Shown: positions 1 to 6,335, numbered from the stretch's first letter. The stretch is DNA of 6,537 nucleotides from Patescibacteria group bacterium (GCA_028698375.1 JAQVDI010000034.1:1-6537); one strand, 5' to 3'. Numbers and translations: made by a program. The notes: a model not told the origin generated them from the sequence alone.

Positions 1-1734
1 GAACTTTATTTTTCCAAACCTTATTTAGCAAAAAAAATTGAGAGTGTGATCGTTCTTGCTAAACAAATTAGAACAAATGCAGATTCGCAAAAAGGTTTTG
101 GAGTCTTGGGGGATAATTTAAATGATTTGCAAAAATCTTTAGCTGGTAAAGGGCAGTATCTTGTTTTTTTAAGCCTTAACCCTTTATTTGATTCGCAAGT
201 GGTGGATTTGTCGCGTTTACTTTTGATCAATCAATCAGTTAATAACACTAAAAATATTGGTGTTGCTGCTTTAAAATCTGATAATTATTTAAGTTTTAAG
301 ATCAATTTATGGTTGGGGAAAATGCATGTCAAACAAATAAAACAAACTTTTGGTTTGATTCAAGAGCCAGAGTTTGAATTTTATAAGAGTCAGATTAATC
401 CATATTTGGACGAAGTAATTGGTCAAGTTAATTATTTAGAGAATCATAGTCGCGAATTGGCGCAAGTTTTAGGAGTAGATAATGAGCGTCGTTATTTGTT
501 GTTGTTTCCTAATAATAAAGAAGAAAGAAATTGGGGTGGTTATAGCGGCACTTATGGCGAGTTAGTTTTGGAAAATGGTAAAGAGCCGCAGTTTTTTATG
601 CGCGATATTTATTATTTAGATCGTTTAGTGCGTGGTGATGATGTGAATAGTACTAAAAAACCGGGTAGCGCGACAACTATTCCTGCAGATTTAAAAGTTG
701 AAAATAAATTATTTGACGGATCAGACATTTATACCTGGTGGTATTTACGTAATACAGGTACTTCTTTAGATTTTGCCATAAACGCGCAGCGAGCAATTTG
801 GAGCTATGAAAATGTTCATTCGCAAAATCAGGTAGATGGAGTAATTGTTTTAACCCCAGATTTAATAGTAGAAATTTTGAAAGTGATTGGTCCGATTGAA
901 ATGAAAGATTATAAGGTGGTTGTTTCGGCGGATAATTTTCGTGATGTAATTGAAGATAAGGTCGAGTTTGATAATGATTTTAAGAAAAATATTGATAAAA
1001 CTAAAGATCCTAAACAAATTTTAGCTGATTTAGCGCCTATATTTTTGCAAAGATTGAAAGAAGCGAATTTTGGTCAGAAAATAGCGATTGGTCAAGCAGT
1101 AATTAAAAATTTTCAAGAAAAACAGATAATGGCTTATTTTGAAGATGAGGGGGCGCAGAATTTGGCGCGACATTATGATATCACAGGAGAAATTAAAGAG
1201 TCACTGTATGATTATTTAGCCATTTATTCCAGCAATTTAAATGGCATGAAAAGTTCTTTAAGATTGGAGCGTGACTATCAATTAAGTTCACAAATATCTG
1301 CTAACGGTAATGTTGAAAATAATTTAGAAATTAAGATTAAAAATAATAGTACAGGGAAGGAAAATTTTTCTGGGATGATGGATAATTTATTAGAAATCGC
1401 AGTGCCTTTGGGAGCTAAATTAGGGGGATTTGAGCGTAATCAAGAAAATTATTTGGAAAAAGTGGGCCAAATTAGCGAAAAGGATAAGACAATTTTTTAT
1501 TGTCGCTATTATTTGTCACCCCAAGAAGAGGTCAATTTTGATGTCAAGTATACTTTACAAAATAAGATTACTGATCATTGGGGGCTTATACTGCAAAAAC
1601 AGCCAGGCATTGAACAATTTAATTTTACTTATAATTTGAACAGTGATAAAAAAGTAATTAGTGAGCAAGGTTTAATTAATCAAGAGCAAGTTGTGCGCAC
1701 CGACAAAGAATTCAAACTGAAAATTTATAATTAG
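1..1734 (+). CDS. DUF4012 domain protein, 5'-truncated by window edge
   Basis: The frame is open from base 1 with no stop, so the gene very likely begins upstream; the GTG at 46 is only the first start-like codon inside the window. The visible part is 577 codons. Numbering from base 1, the DUF4012 signature is at residues 164-181 (RYLLLFPNNKEERNWGGY, matching the family pattern of a hydrophobic strand, NN, E-R and GG). It is followed by DFAINAQRAIW near 257 and VDGVIVLTPD at 278-287, also typical of the family. The remaining ~250 residues are alternating polar/hydrophobic, beta-rich-looking sequence without a recognisable catalytic motif. No membrane segment is visible in this part; family members usually carry one near the N-terminus, which would lie outside the window. 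The function of DUF4012 is not established; it is common in Patescibacteria and some Gram-positives and is presumed to be a surface or envelope protein. It converges on the AlaRS-like gene, 7 bp between stops, with no terminator hairpin seen. Confidence 0.85.
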   Translation, partial: ELYFSKPYLAKKIESVIVLAKQIRTNADSQKGFGVLGDNLNDLQKSLAGKGQYLVFLSLNPLFDSQVVDLSRLLLINQSVNNTKNIGVAALKSDNYLSFKINLWLGKMHVKQIKQTFGLIQEPEFEFYKSQINPYLDEVIGQVNYLENHSRELAQVLGVDNERRYLLLFPNNKEERNWGGYSGTYGELVLENGKEPQFFMRDIYYLDRLVRGDDVNSTKKPGSATTIPADLKVENKLFDGSDIYTWWYLRNTGTSLDFAINAQRAIWSYENVHSQNQVDGVIVLTPDLIVEILKVIGPIEMKDYKVVVSADNFRDVIEDKVEFDNDFKKNIDKTKDPKQILADLAPIFLQRLKEANFGQKIAIGQAVIKNFQEKQIMAYFEDEGAQNLARHYDITGEIKESLYDYLAIYSSNLNGMKSSLRLERDYQLSSQISANGNVENNLEIKIKNNSTGKENFSGMMDNLLEIAVPLGAKLGGFERNQENYLEKVGQISEKDKTIFYCRYYLSPQEEVNFDVKYTLQNKITDHWGLILQKQPGIEQFNFTYNLNSDKKVISEQGLINQEQVVRTDKEFKLKIYN

Positions 1735-1741
1735 TCTAATC

Positions 1742-2896
1742 TTATCTTTTTATCTCGCTTAAATGCTTCTGCCAGCTATAAGGAAAACGGATTCTTAATT
1801 TATATTTTTTAAATTCCTCTAAATTTTGTTCAACTGCTTGATTAAGTTGGGGTAAATTTGGTTCAGTTTCAGCAATTTTTTTCATTACTTTAATTAGGAT
1901 TTCGTCTGGGACAACATTATTAACTTTTAAATCTAAGAATTTATAAAATTCACGAATTTTCTCTTTTCTTTTGTCGGATAAACTATCGTAGCCACCAGAA
2001 TCAGCAATAATGAGTTGAATTGCCCTTAAGGTTTGCACTAATTGAGCCGCGTCTTTGGGATCTAAGTATGGTCGTAAAATTGCTGCTGGTTCGCTAATTA
2101 TATCCAGCTGGTTGATGTTTTCAAGATTATTTAAAATAAGTAAAAGTCTTTCTACGCCGATCGCGCCGATGGCCAAAGTGGAATCTAAGTGCTTGAGGTC
2201 CACAATTGCATCTTTTTTAAAAATTGGGAAATACCTTAAGTCTTCAACTGTCGCAATGTCCAATAATTTACCTTTATATTTGTAATAAATTTCATTTCTG
2301 TAGCCCCAAGGAGTTGGCCGACCATAAATATTTAGCGCCAATAAAGCGTTTCTGTTGTTTGCGGGGATAAAATTTTCTTTGGGAATGTCTAATTTTTGAT
2401 AATGTCTAAGGTTTGGATCAACAGGAATATCATAATCAAAATTGTATTTCCCTTCTGTCATTTCAAAAATTGTGGTTGGTTTAAGATACTCAATATAAAT
2501 TTTCTTAATATCCAAACTGCATTCTTTAACTAAAAAATTAATAGTGTTAGTAATAACTTTATGTGCCATTTTATCTTTTTTGGAACTATCTTTTAGCCAA
2601 AAAATGCCGCCGACTGAAGCCATAGTAAAGCGAAGCAAATATCTGTAAGAATCTTCTTGGAGATTTGAAATATATTTTAAGTCATTTTTTCTAACGCAGG
2701 GTTGATTTTTAACATAACGCATATCTTTATTAAGACCAAGAAACCCGCTTTGTTGCTGCAAGAACTCATATTCAGTTAAAGACAAATTAAAATTACCCGG
2801 AAAACCTTCGTGGATAATTGGAGCAGAAGGAAATTGAGGAATTCCGATTTTTTGGTAATAGGCATTGATTTTGGTTAATAATTCTTGATATTTCAT
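1742..2896 (-). CDS. Stand-alone alanyl-tRNA synthetase-like catalytic domain protein
   Basis: A 384-residue protein starting at the ATG at 2896. The frame stays open to 2950, but that extension runs inside the tRNA-Ile gene, so the inner start is preferred. It resembles the class II catalytic core of AlaRS: QPCVRKNDL (65-73) parallels the motif-2 region CVRxxxxxNDL; PWGYRNEI (196-203) parallels GPCTEI; AIGAIGVERLL (242-252) parallels VDTGMGLERI (motif 3, Arg250); LRAIQLIIADSG (290-301) parallels the DHIRSCAFLIADG helix. The AlaRS editing domain, SerRS-like zinc site and C-Ala domain are absent: E. coli AlaRS has about 876 residues. The Asp of VDTGMG, which in AlaRS contacts the amino group of alanine, aligns with Ile243, so normal alanine activation is doubtful. 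The RBS is weak (AAAGAA). The gene lies 15 bp downstream of tRNA-Ile and is probably co-transcribed with both tRNAs. It could be a divergent amino-acid ligase, a tRNA-binding protein or a relic; assignment rests on motif matching by eye. Confidence 0.6.
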   Translation of the reverse strand: MKYQELLTKINAYYQKIGIPQFPSAPIIHEGFPGNFNLSLTEYEFLQQQSGFLGLNKDMRYVKNQPCVRKNDLKYISNLQEDSYRYLLRFTMASVGGIFWLKDSSKKDKMAHKVITNTINFLVKECSLDIKKIYIEYLKPTTIFEMTEGKYNFDYDIPVDPNLRHYQKLDIPKENFIPANNRNALLALNIYGRPTPWGYRNEIYYKYKGKLLDIATVEDLRYFPIFKKDAIVDLKHLDSTLAIGAIGVERLLLILNNLENINQLDIISEPAAILRPYLDPKDAAQLVQTLRAIQLIIADSGGYDSLSDKRKEKIREFYKFLDLKVNNVVPDEILIKVMKKIAETEPNLPQLNQAVEQNLEEFKKYKLRIRFPYSWQKHLSEIKR

Positions 2897-2911
2897 ATTT
2901 TTCTTTAATTT

Positions 2912-2986
2912 TGGTAGGGGATGAAGGATTTGAACCTCCGTCTCCAGCAAATCAGGCTGGTGCTCTAATCATTGAGCTAATCCCCC
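2912..2986 (-). tRNA. tRNA-Ile(GAT), with unusual D-loop and position 37
   Basis: The 75-nt cloverleaf reads: acceptor GGGGGAT/ATCCCCT (G1:U72 wobble, the rest paired), D-stem GCTC/GAGC with loop AATGATTA, anticodon stem CCAGC/GCTGG with loop CTGATTT, variable loop AGAC, T-stem GGAGG/CCTTC with loop TTCAAAT, then encoded ACCA. The anticodon is GAT, read as Ile (AUC/AUU). Two departures from consensus are visible: the D-loop has GA where G18G19 is expected, and position 37, next to the anticodon, is T where nearly all tRNAs have a purine (t6A in tRNA-Ile). The CCA is encoded. It lies 3 bp downstream of tRNA-Val in the same transcript and 15 bp upstream of the AlaRS-like gene. The pair 3:70 is G:C, so the alanine identity element G3:U70 is absent. 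Confidence 0.88.
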
Positions 2987-2989
2987 TTG

Positions 2990-3064
2990 TGGTGGGGGTG
3001 GGTGATTTACGAATCACCGTCCTTCCCGATGTAATCGGGACGCTCTTCTCTGAGCTACACCCCC
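2990..3064 (-). tRNA. tRNA-Val(TAC), with short D-loop and 8-nt T-loop
   Basis: A 75-nt cloverleaf: acceptor GGGGGTG/CACCCCC (7 perfect pairs), D-stem GCTC/GAGC with a 6-nt loop AGAGAA, anticodon stem TCCCG/CGGGA with loop ATTACAT (anticodon TAC, Val GUA/GUG), variable loop AGGAC, T-stem GGTGA/TCACC with loop TTCGTAAA, then encoded ACCA. The D-loop lacks G18G19 and the T-loop is 8 nt rather than 7 (or 6 nt if a sixth T-stem pair forms), so the usual D-loop/T-loop elbow contacts cannot all be made. All four stems are otherwise intact, which argues against simple decay. It is the first of two tandem tRNAs, 3 bp apart, with a possible own promoter just upstream at 3078-3106. Confidence 0.87.
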
Positions 3065-3077
3065 TTTTTTAAATTAA

Positions 3078-3106
3078 ATTTTATTTGATCTAAGAAAAGG
3101 AGTCTA
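3078..3106 (-). promoter_or_regulatory. Possible promoter of the tRNA-Val/tRNA-Ile/AlaRS-like unit
   Basis: On the minus strand, TAGACT (3101-3106, 4 of 6 to the sigma70 -35 consensus) lies 17 bp upstream of TAAAAT (3078-3083, 5 of 6 to -10). Transcription would start about 7 nt before the tRNA-Val 5' end. The region is AT-rich, so a chance match is possible; the tRNAs may instead be read through from the promoter at 3375-3403. Confidence 0.35.
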
Positions 3107-3121
3107 ACTTTTAATTTTTAG

Positions 3122-3368
3122 GGGGAGAAATTTTTTCTTCCCCGGGTTAGTTTCACAGTCTTTTTATCTCCTTTAGCCAAACGAGCAGGGTGACTCCCAG
3201 TCCGATACAACCGATTGAGGCTGTCTCCATCCTCTGGGGAACCAGCCAATTGATGAAGAAAGGCAGCCTCTTTCGTGCACTAGGGCGATTCTTCCGCTGA
3301 AAAACACGTTTACACCGACTTTTAAGATATGATTCATTGTCCTCTCTTTTTTAGGGTTTTAGTGATAC
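3122..3368 (-). ncRNA. Candidate structured RNA, family not recognised (6S-like rod possible)
   Basis: The core (3181-3300) is about 55% G+C against about 23% in the 120 bp just outside it, and it sits directly downstream of a strong minus-strand promoter (expected start near 3368). Read on the minus strand it can form one nested series of helices: TATCTT 3324-3329 with 3165-3170; AGTC 3317-3320 with GGCT 3175-3178; AAACG 3307-3311 with CGTTT 3179-3183; CCC(T)AGT 3279-3285 with ACTGGG 3196-3201; GAGGCTG 3264-3270 with CAGCCTC 3217-3223; CTTCATC 3252-3258 with GATGGAG 3225-3231; and CTGG 3242-3245 closing a TTCC loop with CCAG 3234-3237. A large asymmetric internal loop separates the third and fourth helices. 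A ~165-nt rod with a central bubble recalls 6S RNA, but this is only a shape argument. Hallmarks of RNase P, tmRNA, SRP RNA, T-box and the common riboswitches were not found. At the 3' side, 3122-3143 forms a 9-bp hairpin with one bulge but no U-tract, so termination there is doubtful. The 3' boundary is uncertain. Confidence 0.45.
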
Positions 3369-3374
3369 GGGAGA

Positions 3375-3403
3375 ATTATAGGTTAAAGTTAAAAAAATGT
3401 TAA
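3375..3403 (-). promoter_or_regulatory. Strong minus-strand promoter of the structured-RNA/tRNA unit
   Basis: On the minus strand, TTAACA (3398-3403) is followed after exactly 17 bp by TATAAT (3375-3380), giving 5/6 and 6/6 matches to sigma70 boxes. The expected transcript start is near 3368, at the edge of the GC-rich island. It is arranged back to back with the plus-strand promoter at 3420-3449, with 16 bp between the two -35 boxes. Confidence 0.65.
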
Positions 3404-3413
3404 TAGTTTGAAC

Positions 3414-3438
3414 AATAATTTGACAATTTTAAATTATT
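3414..3438. promoter_or_regulatory. Inverted repeat over the trmB-like promoter, candidate operator
   Basis: AATAATTT (3414-3421) and AAATTATT (3431-3438) are perfect 8-bp inverted copies separated by 9 bp. They overlap the -35 box and the spacer of the plus-strand promoter, where a dimeric repressor would block polymerase, and lie close to the divergent minus promoter. TrmB-family proteins bind palindromes at promoters, so autoregulation is a reasonable inference. The arms are all A/T in an AT-rich region, so chance is a real alternative. Confidence 0.3.
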
Positions 3439-3449
3439 TGTGCTATTAT
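3420..3449 (+). promoter_or_regulatory. Promoter of the TrmB-family regulator gene
   Basis: A perfect -35 box TTGACA (3420-3425), an 18-bp spacer and TATTAT (3444-3449) preceded by TGC, that is an extended -10 element. Expected start near 3456, giving a leader of under 30 nt before the chosen ATG at 3484. Confidence 0.7.
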
Positions 3450-3483
3450 AAGGTTAATTTAATCTAATAATGTTGTGCAAAAA

Positions 3484-4242
3484 ATGAACAAAATGACTAA
3501 AAACAAATTATTTAATGTGGAAGAGGCTGGTTTTAGCGAAAAAGAAACTAAAGTTTATTTAGCCCTTTTAGAGCTTGGTGAAGCTTCAGTTTCGGATATT
3601 GCTAAAAAAGCTAAAGTTGATCGCGCTACAGTTTATCGGATTTTGCAAAAATTATTAGCTATTCCTTTAGTTCAAACTTATCAAGAAAGAAAGAAAACCC
3701 GTTGGGCCGCCTTAAATCCACGTTATTTGATTGATTATGTTAATCGGAAAAAAAGAGCAGTGGTTGAACTTTTTCCAGATTTGCAAGCGCTTTATAATTT
3801 GAATGAAGAAAAACCAAAACTTTCTTATTTCGAAGGCGAAGATGGTTTAAAAGAATTAACCGCTAATATTATTAAAGAAACTAAACATAGGGGTGAACTT
3901 TTGTCTTTCTCAGCTCCGGGCGCAGCTGCGGTTTATCATACTAAAAAAGAATTTTTAAAATTGGCTTGGGATAGAATTAAAAAACAGATTATGTCTAAAA
4001 TTTTAATTCCTTCAATTAAAGAAGTACCGGGCTATGCGGAAGGTGAGGATTTTAAAAACTGGCGTCATGTTAAGATTGTTAATGCTAAAAAATTTCCTTT
4101 TAAAGCCACGATTAATATCTGGAACAATAAAATTTCCATTATGACAGTGCGGACTCATCCGATTGGTGTAGTAATTGAGTCCAAGGATATCGCTGATACG
4201 ATGAGATCAATTTTCGAATTTTTTTGGGATAATATAAACTAA
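3484..4242 (+). CDS. TrmB-family transcriptional regulator
   Basis: A 252-residue protein. The N-terminal winged helix-turn-helix (about residues 17-82) has the family pattern FSEKETKVYLALLELG followed by the recognition-helix region SDIAKKAKVDRATVYRILQK. The C-terminal part (about 95-252) looks like the phospholipase-D-like effector-binding half of HTH_TrmB proteins and has no HKD catalytic motif that I can see. It should be a cytoplasmic DNA-binding dimer; the ligand and targets cannot be read from sequence. In archaea TrmB senses sugars, but in Patescibacteria many paralogues exist with unknown roles. The start is uncertain: GTG at 3475, ATG at 3484 and ATG at 3493 are all in frame and none has a Shine-Dalgarno sequence. 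ATG 3484 is chosen because it overlaps (ATGA) the stop of a five-codon leader ORF at 3470-3487. The gene has its own strong promoter, shares a control region with the divergent tRNA/AlaRS-like unit, and is followed by infB with a separate promoter. Confidence 0.85.
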   Translation: MNKMTKNKLFNVEEAGFSEKETKVYLALLELGEASVSDIAKKAKVDRATVYRILQKLLAIPLVQTYQERKKTRWAALNPRYLIDYVNRKKRAVVELFPDLQALYNLNEEKPKLSYFEGEDGLKELTANIIKETKHRGELLSFSAPGAAAVYHTKKEFLKLAWDRIKKQIMSKILIPSIKEVPGYAEGEDFKNWRHVKIVNAKKFPFKATINIWNNKISIMTVRTHPIGVVIESKDIADTMRSIFEFFWDNIN

Positions 4243-4267
4243 AATTGATTTTTTAATTATTTATTCC

Positions 4268-4296
4268 TTGTTTTTTGCAGAGATTTAATCTATAAT
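4268..4296 (+). promoter_or_regulatory. Promoter of infB
   Basis: TTGTTT (4268-4273) and TATAAT (4291-4296) with a 17-bp spacer, a perfect -10 box. The expected start is near 4303, giving a leader of about 90 nt. The start of the leader holds two adjacent copies of TTCTAGT (4314-4327), and GACTAG (4300-4305) can pair with CTAGTC (4323-4328). The rest of the leader is mostly the repeat at 4324-4381. No Shine-Dalgarno sequence precedes the infB ATG. Confidence 0.6.
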
Positions 4297-4323
4297 CACG
4301 ACTAGTTAATAGATTCTAGTTTC

Positions 4324-4381
4324 TAGTCATTAGATATTTTAAAATTGGGATTTGATTAGAAATTAGAATAATTAGAAATTT
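4324..4381 (+). repeat. Left copy of the inverted repeat flanking infB
   Basis: Three blocks match the reverse complement of 6335-6394: TAGTCATT (4324-4331), AATTGGGATTTGATTAGA (4343-4360, 17 of 18) and 4361-4381 (20 of 21). The segment between the first two blocks is unrelated. The copy ends 13 bp before the infB ATG and lies wholly within the predicted 5' UTR. Inside it the unit ATTAGAA recurs, typical of the short AT-rich intergenic repeats seen in Patescibacteria genomes. Confidence 0.8.
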
Positions 4382-4394
4382 AAACATTTTACTC

Positions 4395-6335
4395 ATGGCT
4401 GTGCCTTTTAGCGTAATTGCAAAAAAATTAAAAATGGAAGGTCCAAAGTTGAGACGTGAGCTCAAAAAATTGGATATTGAAAGCTTAGATAGCAAAGCTG
4501 ACTTTTTTCAAAAAGAAATGGCGCAAAAAATTATTCAAAATCTTCTGCCAAAAGAAAAAACTATTAAGCCTGTTGAGAGTGAAGAAGATGAGGATAAAAA
4601 TCTAAAAGAAAAAACAGACAAAAAAGATCAAATAGAATTACCAGTAACAATCGCTGTAAAAGATTTAGCTGGCAAATTGCAATTACCAGTGACGGATTTA
4701 TTAAAAAAACTTTTACAAGAAGGGATTAGTGCTAATTTGAATCAAAGCTTAGATTATGATACGGCTAGTGTTATTGCCTCAGATTTAGGTAAGGAAACAA
4801 TTCAAGCAGATGAAGAGGCCGGGCAAATTGTTGATAATGATGAAGAGGGTGAGCTTCGTCCACCAGTGGTGGTGGTTATGGGTCATGTTGATCACGGCAA
4901 AACATCATTATTGGATTATATTCGTAAAACTAAAGTGATGTCTGGTGAATCCGGAGGGATTACACAACATATTGGAGCTTATCAGGCAGAAGTAAAAAGT
5001 GATAATCAGATGCGAAAAATTACCTTTATTGACACTCCGGGTCATGAAGCTTTTTCTCGTTTAAGATCATTAGGGGCTAAAGTAACAGATTTAGCGATTT
5101 TAGTAGTTGCTGCTGATGATAGTGTTAAACCGCAAACTCGTGAAGCGATTGATCACGCTAAGCTTTCTGGCGTGCCTATTATTGTTGCTATTAATAAAAT
5201 TGATAAACCGGGTGCAGATATAGAAAAAGTTAAAAAAGATTTAGCAGAAATTGGTTTAATGCCTGAAGAATGGGGAGGCACAACGCCGATGGCACCAATT
5301 TCCTCTAAAACCGGAGAAGGCATTGACGAGCTTTTAGAAGTGGTGCTTTTAACGGCTGATTTATCCGACATAAAAGCTCGGGAAACTGGTTTGGGTGAAG
5401 GTATAATCGTAGAAGCTAATGTTGTGGCTGGTCAGGGTCCGGTATCAACTGTAATTAATAAAAAAGGCAAATTTGAGAAAGGTGATTATGTGGTTGCTGG
5501 CGGCGCGTGGGGTCGGATTAAAGGCTTAAAAAATCATTTAGGAGAAGATAAAAAAGAAATTTTACCGAGTGAACCAGCTGTTATTTTAGGTTTTAAGAAA
5601 TTACCGATTCCAGGGCAGAAAGTGCAAGCGGTTGAAAATGAAAAAGAAGCAAAAAATTTGGCAGAAAAATGGGATAGAGAAGAGCGGGAGAAAAATTTTG
5701 CACAATCATTATTTTCAACAATGAAAAATCAAAAAGTTTTACCAATTGTGGTTAAAGCAGATGCTCAAGGATCACTTGAATCTTTAAATGCGTCTTTAGA
5801 AAAACTTTCTAGTTCTGAATTGAAAATAAAAATTATCCACAGCGGTGTGGGGAATATCTCAGAATCTGATATTTATTTAGCGCTTTCAGCTTCTGCTTTG
5901 GTGGTTGGTTTTAAGGTTAAGCCAGATTTGGCAGCTAAAAAATTAGCTGAGCAACGTAAAATCAAAATTTTTACCTATGATGTGATTTATGATTTGTTGG
6001 GTGAGGTTGAGAAAATTGCTAAAGGTCTAAGTGAGCCTAAGATTGTAGAAAAAGAATTGGGTCGCGGAACCGTTTTAAAAATTTTTAAAGATGGAGAAAA
6101 TAAAATTATTGGTATTAAATTAGTTGATGGTGTTTTTAAGGTTGGCGATAAGATTAAGATTAAGCGAGAAAAAGTGATTGGTAAAGGTGAAATTACTTCT
6201 TTAAAAGTTTATGCAAAAGCTGTGGAAAAAGTGGATAAAAAAGGTGAAGAATTCGGAGCTGGTTTCACAAGTAAAACTACATTAAAGGAAAAAGATATTT
6301 TGATAGCTTATAAAATAGAAGAAGAACTCCTTTAA
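4395..6335 (+). CDS. infB: Translation initiation factor IF2
   Basis: IF2 is the GTPase that brings fMet-tRNA to the 30S subunit and promotes 50S joining. The 646-residue protein has all the core parts: a small helical N-terminal module (1-50), a charged linker (about 54-80), an IF2_N domain (81-133), the GTPase domain with G1 GHVDHGKT (163-170), switch I GGITQHIGA, G3 DTPGH (213-217), G4 NKID (267-270) and G5 SSKTGEG (303-309); beta-barrel domain II from 334 (GEGIIVEANVVAGQGP); domain III around PIVVKADAQGS (450-460) with HSGVGNISESD and a Rossmann-like fold; and C-terminal tRNA-binding barrel from about 556. The catalytic His of DTPGH is present. E. coli IF2 has 890 residues; the shortness lies in the N-terminal region. 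The only start fitting the family is the ATG at 4395. It is transcribed from its own promoter, not evidently in the nusA-infB-rbfA operon, and is bracketed by an inverted repeat. Confidence 0.97.
   Translation: MAVPFSVIAKKLKMEGPKLRRELKKLDIESLDSKADFFQKEMAQKIIQNLLPKEKTIKPVESEEDEDKNLKEKTDKKDQIELPVTIAVKDLAGKLQLPVTDLLKKLLQEGISANLNQSLDYDTASVIASDLGKETIQADEEAGQIVDNDEEGELRPPVVVVMGHVDHGKTSLLDYIRKTKVMSGESGGITQHIGAYQAEVKSDNQMRKITFIDTPGHEAFSRLRSLGAKVTDLAILVVAADDSVKPQTREAIDHAKLSGVPIIVAINKIDKPGADIEKVKKDLAEIGLMPEEWGGTTPMAPISSKTGEGIDELLEVVLLTADLSDIKARETGLGEGIIVEANVVAGQGPVSTVINKKGKFEKGDYVVAGGAWGRIKGLKNHLGEDKKEILPSEPAVILGFKKLPIPGQKVQAVENEKEAKNLAEKWDREEREKNFAQSLFSTMKNQKVLPIVVKADAQGSLESLNASLEKLSSSELKIKIIHSGVGNISESDIYLALSASALVVGFKVKPDLAAKKLAEQRKIKIFTYDVIYDLLGEVEKIAKGLSEPKIVEKELGRGTVLKIFKDGENKIIGIKLVDGVFKVGDKIKIKREKVIGKGEITSLKVYAKAVEKVDKKGEEFGAGFTSKTTLKEKDILIAYKIEEELL

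Noticed and set aside
2055..2285. Plus-strand open frame inside the AlaRS-like gene.
   Set aside because: Antisense shadow with no recognisable protein features.
2897..2950. An 18-residue N-terminal extension of the AlaRS-like protein from an ATG at 2950.
   Set aside because: It lies almost wholly within the tRNA-Ile gene; the ATG at 2896 begins a natural synthetase-like N-terminus.
3122..3143. GC-capped hairpin as a rho-independent terminator.
   Set aside because: No T-tract follows on either strand; on the minus strand it is followed by an A-rich run.
3173..3337. A 54-codon minus-strand ORF (ATG 3337, TAA 3173) with GAGAGG three bases before the start, inside the GC-rich island.
   Set aside because: The peptide is rich in Trp, Cys and Pro with codons unlike its neighbours, the SD spacing is too short, and paired helices explain the sequence better. 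Kept open as an alternative to the structured RNA.
3122..3368. T-box leader, tmRNA, RNase P RNA or SRP RNA identity for the island.
   Set aside because: No T-box GGTGG-type antitermination motif, no tRNA-like ends or ALAA-type tag, no GAGGAAAGTCC and no GGAAGCAGCC motif were found.
5153..5371. Minus-strand open frame inside infB.
   Set aside because: Antisense shadow of the conserved GTPase domain, with no promoter or start context.
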